A stretch of DNA of 64,000 nt from Paralvinella palmiformis. Lineage: Eukaryota > Annelida > Polychaeta > Terebellida > Alvinellidae. The notes under the pieces are model-generated. The model searched no databases. It was given only the letters and a program-made list of their open reading frames with translations, and was not told the origin of the DNA. Both the position numbers and the translations under genes were made by a program. Below, one piece after another: positions 56,446 to 64,000 of the stretch; within the stretch, counting starts at the first letter, position 1; each line of letters starts with the position of its first letter. The stretch is taken from assembly GCA_025642065.1 (NCBI GenBank), contig JAODUP010000275.1, forward strand, positions 365,001 through 429,000. Direction: 5' to 3'.

Positions 56446-59414
56446 AAATGAGTGGTCCGATTAATGAGGTAGTACCTGACATAATGTATGGTCCGTGTCT
56501 CGACAGTTGTTAGACAATGTAATCTACCTGACAAGGCCATTGATCAGGCAGACAAAGGGATGATGTCACAACAGACATGTTGTAGTGATAAATCTTGAAT
56601 GTAGGGTTAATCTTGAATTGATGTTACATCAACATTGATAATCTTCTATACTCTCAGAGCATAGAAATATTTGTGCATTCATGATAAATTTATTACTCAC
56701 TCCTTTGCTGAAAGATAAAAATTGAACCATGAAATATTATGTTCATGTTCATCGTGTGATGCAATAACATCAAAGTCTGTTGTATATTACTATTTCAATA
56801 ATATACTATCCTTGGAAAGTTTGCAATGAAATATTTCAGCGTCCCATCATCGTCTGCCGTAGATGAGGGACTTTTTACTGTTGAAGGGGAATATTATGTC
56901 CTGATTACTGTTATTTAGAAGTTTGTGCCTTCAAATAGCCGATGTGCATAAAAACAGTTCTCACATTGAATAATAATTATATTTCTACGAGTATATCCAG
57001 TATTTTTTATTTAATAATGACATCAATACAGTACATGTGGGTTAATAACAATGACTCATCACATTCATATTTGGTTGATATTTATTGATGTAATGTCGGT
57101 AATATGTGATTATCAATTATATTGATAACTGATAAACATTATTATTTTAAAGCAAACATGTTGTAATTGATTATGTTGGTAAAGTAATCACCTCAACTCT
57201 GGGGTGTGCATGTGTGTGTGTGTAGGTTCATTTAAGTTATAATACTATGATATATTTTGTTAGGTTAAATTTAGTGTTATGAAAAAATAAAATTAAAAGA
57301 TGAGAAATATTTTATTAATTTAAAATGTTGTTCATTCACATTGACTAATTAAATAATATAATAATCAGTTACCATATAACAGTAACATTTGGCAAATTGT
57401 TTTCACTTAAGTGTTTCATTGGGAATGCTTTATTAATGATTATATATAATTAATTATTAATTAATTATTCTTATTATACTTTTGTCTAAATTGTATCCTT
57501 CAGTTTTTAATTATTTTGTTTTGGTCATGATAATAGAATGTAAAAAATATTCCCCCTGTATCTGTATTTATAATAATAATACTAATAATGTATATTTAAT
57601 AAAACACTTATATTTTGAGGAACTGGTACAATTTATAAAGTTCTTCATTACAGAGACAATTATTTTATGTATAGTCGAGCTTAAATCTATTCTTTGTTTT
57701 AACTTGTTCCTGATTGTTTTGAGATAAATACATTGTTCAGCAATCCTAAGTTCTAAATATCTCATTTTGAGCCGTCACTGTGGAGAGTATTTTACTGTCT
57801 CCTCCTGGTTTGTGAAATGTACGTTATTATTATTATTACAAAAGTAGTATGTTGTTTCAAATTCAGTTTATTGTCCCATTTCAGTACAATACACATTAGT
57901 AATAATATATACTGTTTTATGGAGTTGGAATTGTTATGCGAATTGTTTGCTGCGCAGAAGATACAAGAGATTATTTTTATTATTATTATTATAGTTTATG
58001 GCTACTATTATTTTAAGGTATAAGTTTTTTATCATTGTCTTTATTTATAGTTCCAGACGATTTCTGGTGTCTTGAGGACTTATATTCTGCGGGGTTTATT
58101 TATTTACTAGTATGGATCTGTATAATTCAACTCATTTTTAACTATCTTGCCATTATAAAGTTTCTAGCTCCCAATCATAAACATATATTTAACAATAAGG
58201 ATTCAGAAATTCTGATATGGCTACAGTATTGCTTATTAACAACACTTATTAATGAGATATATTATCTAAGTCTTGGAATCATTCATAGTTGAAAGAAATT
58301 GATAGCTTGTTGTAGCCGTACAGATAGAAATTGACTAATAATAACATGATAATGGTATTCTAAAACAAACATTTATAATATGTGTAGATAGTGAGTGACT
58401 CAGACCTTATGCTAATAATACTGTATTGAAACTATAACTTTAGGTGAATACTAGTAATACTACATTAATTAAGGAAATAAATATGATACAGGTCATTTTA
58501 AATTAATTATATTGCATATGAATGATAAGTTTGAAGGAAGAGAATTAGGTTTTCTTGAATAATTATGTTTATTTTCTACTGGTATTAAATCCAGGTGTCT
58601 TAAATTAAATCAGTTTTAGATTAGTTCATGCGAGGTAAAGTTGAGGAAAGATCTGGATATAACCATTAATTGTTGACAGATGTTTTAAGAGATCATTCAA
58701 GTAATTTCATGCTATGATTGTTCGGTGAAGTCGTTCAGTTTGAATATCATAGTTAAGTTACCTACCAGTAGGTAAAAGTTGTTCTTTGGAGGTGATGGTT
58801 GTGAGGCAATGGGCTGGCATTTGTTAGCCAAGTTTAGTCATATACCGAATAAATTATTTTATGTATAAAACAAGCAATAAACTTACACACACATACGTCT
58901 TCATATGATCATCATGTCATAACAAAGTATGTTTGTAGGCAAACATTTTTAACATGTCATTATGAATAAATCATATCAACTGTTTATTAGAAGAATGTCA
59001 CACTATTTTCTGTTTTCTAGACACCAAATATTATCTGTAATCCATAATATTTCAAAAATAATAATGTTAGTTCATTATGTGCCCAGTTGTTTTGTTCTGT
59101 GTTTTTTATATATTTAGATTACAATAATTAAATAAATTCATAAATGTGTAAACAAAAGAGAACTCAATAATTTACATGTCAAAGAGGTGAATCTTCAATT
59201 AAAATTAAAATCTATTGATTAATTATAAATACATTATCTTTTCTAGGTGGTTAGTTCCATAATGTGGGTCAAAAAGCTAAAAGCTTCACCCTAATCTAAG
59301 TTACTATATCAAATATTAAATAACTACAAATAATTAAATATTCCCGACATATAAATTACAAACATTATTTGGGGTATTATTATATTACATTATTCATACA
59401 GCATATTTAAATGG

Positions 59415-59458
59415 CTCCTGCTAGTAAGGGTGCTTTACTAAATATACATTATTATTAT
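59415..59458 (+). mobile_element. LINE 3'-end scrap
   Basis: AAGGGTGCTTTACTAAATAT then ACATTATTATTAT matches the last 40 bases of the LINE at 39998-40858. Only this tail is recognisable. Confidence 0.6.
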
Positions 59459-60158
59459 AAATAATTCTGGAATATTCTGCAGATACATAGGGAATATTTT
59501 TTACATTTAATATTAGATTTGGACTAATTTAAATCAGGAAGGACTATGTGAAAGGGTAATCATTCTGCTTTCATTGTTATGTTTTGTTAGTAGTAATGTT
59601 TCTGTAACACCAAAGTTTTAATATTACTGTCCCTTTAATGATACATGTTCTTGATTCCTTTGTAACTAAGGCATATTATATTGTATACAAATAGACGTTT
59701 GTGATGAAGATTTATTAAAACAGCTGTTTCTATTCATGAATAATTGCTGCACTGGGTCATAAGTGCCATACAGTAAATTAAAAACCAGATTCATTAACTA
59801 CAAGTATTAGTAAATTTCAACCACTAAACACCAGCCATGGTTTAAACATAATAATATAAAGTAAGTTTTATATAGAACACAATTGGTAATGGTAGTAAAA
59901 GTTAACCATACAGTGTAAGATATATTATCAGCAGTTAACATCGTATTGGAACTTTAACAATTATACTTACATTTGGCAAATTGTCAAGCTTGTAAGACAG
60001 TAAACATAACATATCATACAGATGGCAAAATGCTACATAAACTGTACAGTCTCCATATAACAAAACAATTAATGAAACATTAGTAATTGTTGTATACTAA
60101 CACTATTTCTGAGCCACTGGCATTTGTAAAAGTGCATCCAAAATGGAAATAATTTATA

Positions 60159-60160
<2 letters not shown>

Positions 60161-60195
<35 letters not shown>
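60161..60195. repeat. (TA)n microsatellite
   Basis: About 35 bases of alternating TA. Confidence 0.95.
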
Positions 60196-60199
<4 letters not shown>

Positions 60200-61441
60200 T
60201 TGATGTAAACAAACTTCTGCTTAAAAAACACATAATAAATTTCTTTATTAACTACATAAATGGTAAGTCTCATTTAATACTGATATGATTTATACAATAA
60301 TAATAAATACTGTTACTGTCTAAACAGCTATATCATAATAAAAATGTGTGTAAAGATCACATAAGTCTACAGTACTTTGTAATATGTATACAGTGGCAAC
60401 ACTTAATTGTCGTAACGGATAATGTGGCAATTGTGTTAAATCACTGGGTTTTGTTAAATGTCAAAAGACAAATATACGAAATTCAAACAAGTTTGAAAAT
60501 TTACATCTGGACACAAAGAAACAACAAGAAAATATTAATCGGCCAAAAAATGGACATAGAAATTTTGTAAGGCTAGCTAGCTATATATACAAATAACTGT
60601 GCCAACAACGTTTCGAGATACATAGAACATAAACAATTAAATCCATGATAAAAGCTCATCGACGTGAAATACCTGGCAAAACTGAGTAATAGTAAAATTT
60701 ACTCTTAAGCACCAAGTTTTTCTTCAAGCACCGCTAATATAAATAAATTATGGTAAATAGTAATAAAAAAAACACGACGACTGAAGGTGGAATAGGAAAA
60801 AGAAATAATAATAAATCTCTTTCTGGCAAGAAATATGTAGGGCAGCTGTTGATTCACCGAATTATTACATCAAGCTTCAGTTCTACCAGAAATTATGCCC
60901 TTTCCATCATATATCATATCATATCAGATATACGGAAAAGAGACGAAGCCTGTTAAACTTCTGCTCTTGTTAAAATATAATAAAAGAGATCTACTTCCTT
61001 CACTAAAGTAAAGTACCATCTATATAAATCAGCATTATATTACATACTATACTTCAGTTTAGTATATTCTGCTATAATGTGTACATAACACTGTGTGTGT
61101 GTGTGTGTGTGCACAGGCAGCTGCATATGGGGTCATTGTTTAATTAAAAAGGCATCACAACCATAATGATCACAAGGGTAATAATTATGGACGGCCTACA
61201 GTTTATCAGAACACTGCAGAAATCTAACTCATCCTTGGTTTTACAAAACGTGACAGCTGATGAATCGTATTTCAGCTGGACAAATGGTAATAGAAAGACA
61301 TCATTCTCATTTATTTTGTTCAATTGTAAAATTACCTTTCTATGAGTATCGTGAAATTATAAAATAATACTATTCACAAATAACTTAAAATAGAAGAGAT
61401 AATATTGGGTTGGTGTTTGTTATTTAAAGTCCTGTTATGGT

Positions 61442-61442
<1 letters not shown>

Positions 61443-61481
<39 letters not shown>

Positions 61482-61482
61482 T
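61443..61482. repeat. (CT)n(GT)n microsatellite
   Basis: A CT tract passes into a GT tract about 180 bases downstream of the arrestin stop codon. Confidence 0.95.
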
Positions 61483-61661
61483 TAAAGAAATTTTAACCAT
61501 ATTGATTGAGAGAACTATCATGTATTCTCCAGTTTGCATGTAATATTTGTCATTAACAGCAAACCTGTTTCAAATCACACACTATCATATACAGTGTGTA
61601 AAATTCAGGTATAAAAACATCACACATGGAAATCAATTATCACAAAAAAAGTGGAAGATTA

Positions 61662-61807
61662 TTATGGCCTTGTTGTGTTGCCCTCTGCTGGCCAGGTGTA
61701 CATTGGATAGGAAGGTGCCCAGTGCATTTGTCCTCGAGTGTAGTCAGAGTCGTGATCTTCTTTGATGTGACGCTGACCTTTGACACATTCTTCATAAGTC
61801 AAGATGG
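61662..61807 (-). CDS. Arrestin last exon: cytosolic tail
   Basis: Follows TTTTAG and codes ILTYEECVKGQRHIKEDHDS, then a tail with HWAPSYPMYTWPAEG, to TAA. LTYEECV matches the conserved tail box PPSYEECV of arrestin-domain proteins. Confidence 0.9.
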
Positions 61808-62407
61808 CTAAAAGGAAATTTGGATGAATGTGCAGCATAAATGCAATGGATACACATACCAAAGAGTAGACAGTTACCGATCATGATTGAAGCTTTGATA
61901 GAAAATGTATACGTACGTAATTCACGTGGCCAGCTCTTTGAGGACGTCAAAGGTGAATGCTCTTTGGTGATAGTGTTTGTTCTGTGAAAGCTTGCACGAT
62001 GTAATGGTTTTGTGCCTAGCACAATATCCATAGAAATCTTCAGATCATCCCAAGCACTCAAACTTAACTGAATAACACAATGAAATAAAATAGACAATTA
62101 AAAAACAAAATGAAGACATCAAGTTTTTGCCGTCAATAAATCCGTAGACAGTAATTGTTTGAGAATTACCTCGATCACATAACTAGTTTTGATAATATTG
62201 CATCCAACAAGTTTAGAAGGTGGTAATGGAGGAACTCTTAGAGATATATCCTCCCAATTGTAGCTCTTTCCTGATTTAATTTCACCACAAGTTGTCTTCG
62301 CTACAGTCTCAGTTTCTGTCTTTGACACCATTTCTCCAGAAGAGAAGAAGGCATCGGATCTGCCATGGAAGATAACATGCTGCAGACGTAAAGAAAAACA
62401 TTTCTTA

Positions 62408-62448
<41 letters not shown>

Positions 62449-62584
62449 GACATACTATATTATTATTATACCAAATTTATAAAGCGCTCTTTTCATACTT
62501 AAAGCCTGTTCAAAAGCGCTGTACATAAACTTTTGGAGAGAAAAAAACATATAAGATATAACAAATATAATACGATTATTTCAT

Positions 62585-62627
<43 letters not shown>

Positions 62628-63475
62628 TAAATTGGCTATATAAAGCTATATGAATTTTAATTGGTATACCTGGAATGTCACATGTAATAATCTACACTGT
62701 ATACTTAAAGATGGGTAGTTGGGCATGTGTTCATTTATTTATTTACAATTTATAAACATCTTACATCCATTAATATTTTACTACCTTTAATGACAGTACA
62801 GACAAAGTGTCACCTGTTTGAGGGCCACCGTGCAGTAATCCACTTTAGTGTTTGTGCCATTCTCGATTTCCGCCAACATAAGAATCTTTTCTCCGGGTAC
62901 GTAACCCTTCTTGTTAGCATGAAATGTACACGTCACAGTCCCACAAGCACAACAGCAACAAACTACATCTTTCGTTTCTGTACGTTCTTGGCTGACCTGG
63001 TGAGAAATGTCTTTCATATTATTCAAATATAAATATATTGTCCAAAGTTAATGAGATATATTTCTATAACAAAGCAAACAATAATTGAATTTATTCCAAA
63101 CTTTGGTCTCAAAATTGCCTATTTTGTGTTAGAACGAGAAAGTTAATGAAAGTTTTAAAACTAGAACATATACATATATACAACCCCAAAAAACGATCAA
63201 ACAAGCAAATTAATGATAAGACATATAGGTATTTGTTTTATCCCAATAACTTACTCCTAGATCAGGTCTAATATGATTCAGATCAAGAACTTTAACTACA
63301 GTAAAAGCGGCCTTCACTTCATGATCAAATTTCCATGGCTGATGAATCTTTGCCTTACATAGATATCGTACCCAGCCATAACTACTCTCAAATGATGATG
63401 GAGCTGATGCTGGTATATCAACCTCAAACTTATAAGTATGACGACCCGAAGAAAGTTCTAGAGATCCATGATGCA
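61662..63475 (-). CDS. Alpha-arrestin (arrestin domain-containing protein), 3' five exons; 5' end outside window
   Basis: Alpha-arrestins are adaptors that bind membrane proteins and recruit NEDD4-type ubiquitin ligases or endosomal sorting machinery. Exons in coding order: 63475-63255, 62996-62814, 62379-62170, 62067-61917, 61807-61662. They total 302 residues and a TAA, with all phases joining. Seen: the end of the N-terminal arrestin fold (ELSSGRHTYKFEVDIP, YGWVRYLCKAKIHQPW); the C-terminal fold (CTFHANKKGYVPGEKILMLA, AEIENGTNTKVDY, VPPLPPSKLVGCNIIKTSYV); DLKISMDIVLGTKPLH; and the tail ELPILTYEECVKG. The start codon and about 100-150 N-terminal residues should lie right of 64000, because 63476-64000 shows no exon. 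No PPxY motif is visible in this part, although ARRDC1-4 carry PPxY. The closest group by eye is ARRDC2/3/4-like, without a certain ortholog. Confidence 0.92.
61917..62067 (-). CDS. Arrestin exon: last beta strands
   Basis: LSLSAWDDLKISMDIVLGTK then PLH and a polar tail ending SSKSWPREL. The donor is taken at GTACGT (61916), which joins as ELP to the next exon; the nearby GTATAC is the less likely alternative. Confidence 0.85.
62170..62379 (-). CDS. Arrestin exon: C-domain middle
   Basis: Seventy codons, HVIFHGRSDAFFSSGEMVSK to TSYVIE, including WEDISLRVPPLPPS. CTGCAG acceptor, GTAATT donor. A (TA)n tract lies 33 bases upstream of the exon. Confidence 0.92.
62412..62445. repeat. (TA)n microsatellite
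   Basis: Located in the arrestin intron just upstream of the 62170-62379 exon. Confidence 0.95.
62462..62530 (-). mobile_element. SINE/LINE 3'-tail scrap
   Basis: On the minus strand it reads GCGCTTTTGAACAGGCTTTA, then GAGCGCTTTATAAATTTGG and ATAATAATA, homologous to the end of the SINE at 56225-56445. It lies in an arrestin intron. Confidence 0.6.
62588..62622. repeat. (TA)n microsatellite
   Basis: About 35 bases of alternating TA in the same arrestin intron. Confidence 0.95.
62814..62996 (-). CDS. Arrestin exon: start of C-domain
   Basis: Sixty-one codons, VSQERTETKDVVCCCCACGT to VDYCTVALKQ. A cysteine cluster precedes the first C-domain strand, as in vertebrate ARRDC3 (CCWFC). TCACCAG acceptor, GTGACA donor. 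Confidence 0.92.
63255..63475 (-). CDS. Arrestin exon: N-domain end
   Basis: Follows TTACCTGATAG and codes (x)HHGSLELSSGRHTYKF to LDLNHIRPDLG. The donor GTAAGT is in phase 0. The acceptor is chosen from the polypyrimidine tract; CGGAACAG slightly upstream is less likely. Confidence 0.88.
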
Positions 63476-64000
63476 CTATCAGGTAAGTAAAAAGATTCAT
63501 ACATAAATTACTGTTCCGACAAGAATATAATAATATATCCTTGAGTCAAATCATATTATCTTCATGAACAGTAGACATTACAAAAGGAGAGGAAACTATA
63601 TATATAAATAATAATGATTAAGAAAAATATAGAATAATTGTTGATGAGTTTTATGGCTATTAGAGGGAGAGAGTAATGTTTATTGGCAAAGCCTTATCTG
63701 TTTCTATAATTAAAATAATGTATATATGCCTATAGGGAGGAATAAAAAATCTGCTCTGATTAGCAAAATTCCTGTTTTAATCAATAGCGAGTTTTTTGTT
63801 TAACTGAGGGATGAATCCTTACCTTCACCTTTTCTAGTCAGTTTTTATATTTACATTTAAGTTTTGTTACATTATACAACAATATGTTATAAATTAATCT
63901 TATTATATTTAATCTTTCATATTTCTTAAATTTTTAACATATAATTATTTTAATACTTTGTTTTTACTGGCCATTATTGCTTAAATATTTTATAATTGGT
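63476..64000 (-). other. Arrestin intron running off the window
   Basis: AT-rich with no exon-like open frame on the minus strand. The missing N-terminal exons of the arrestin gene must lie further right. Confidence 0.75.

Larger units (their letters stand above)
55428..61661. other. Intergenic region between CCDC91 and the arrestin gene
   Basis: It contains the 3' UTRs of two convergent genes with unclear ends. An AATAAA at 57286-57291 is one option for CCDC91. There is a (GT)n at 55631, a SINE or LINE-tail pair near 56160-56440, a LINE 3' tail near 59420, (TA)n at 60161 and CT/GT at 61443. AT-rich open frames at 57.5-58.3 kb were not accepted as genes. Confidence 0.7.

Noticed and set aside
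57482..58292. Hydrophobic plus-strand open frames (81 and 85 codons) between CCDC91 and the arrestin gene as small membrane proteins.
   Set aside because: They are AT-driven, use Ile/Leu/Phe/Tyr/Asn codons expected by chance, and have no recognisable family or convincing splice context.
1..64000. CRISPR arrays, operons, plasmid or phage modules.
   Set aside because: All coding evidence is spliced and eukaryotic; the regular repeats are simple microsatellites without spacers.

Overview
This is a window of animal nuclear DNA. It holds spliced genes with GT-AG introns, AT-rich introns and intergenic DNA, dense (TA)n and (CA)n microsatellites, tRNA-derived SINEs, decayed LINEs and short inverted-repeat DNA transposons. 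The repeat mix and the protein families suggest a lophotrochozoan, most likely a mollusc; this is inference, because no species marker is present.

Three protein genes can be read exon by exon. (1) On the minus strand (20164 down to 6862) lies a complete 11-exon fatty acyl-CoA reductase of 517 residues, with cofactor-binding, catalytic and C-terminal membrane segments. (2) On the plus strand (about 38601 to 55427) lies a CCDC91/p56-type gene: an N-terminal acidic DDDDFGEFGGFE motif expected to bind the GAE domain of GGA adaptors, a low-complexity linker, then a long coiled coil. It has about 15 exons; only the tiny first coding exon is uncertain. (3) On the minus strand (63475 down to 61662) lie the last five exons of an alpha-arrestin (ARRDC-like) gene; its 5' end is beyond the right edge. 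Genes 1 and 2 are head-to-head across about 18 kb of repeats; genes 2 and 3 are tail-to-tail about 6 kb apart. The reductase makes fatty alcohols, while the other two belong to membrane trafficking. Nothing in the sequence shows a functional link between the three.

Region by region: 1-6.86 kb has no recognisable gene, only microsatellites and a probable hAT transposase scrap. 6.86-20.2 kb is the reductase, whose introns carry SINEs, a MITE, a pogo-type element and a LINE scrap. 20.2-38.6 kb is a repeat-rich intergenic region with a diverged direct duplication, MITEs (one carrying a nested transposon), SINEs, decayed LINE reverse transcriptase, a pair of LTR-like direct repeats and a TTF-type zinc-finger remnant. 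38.6-55.4 kb is CCDC91, whose introns hold a LINE inserted in a MITE, a pogo-type transposon, a hAT-type MITE, a foldback element, young SINEs, an antisense P2X7-domain-like pseudogene and a perfect 65-bp palindrome. 55.4-61.7 kb is intergenic, and 61.7-64 kb is the arrestin gene.

The most notable signals are the perfect palindrome in the last CCDC91 intron, a splice donor that is itself the start of a (GT)n microsatellite, the datable nested transposon insertions, two SINE types sharing one 3' module, and the LTR-like repeat pair. I found no CRISPR array, operon or other prokaryotic feature, and nothing I can call an entirely new system.
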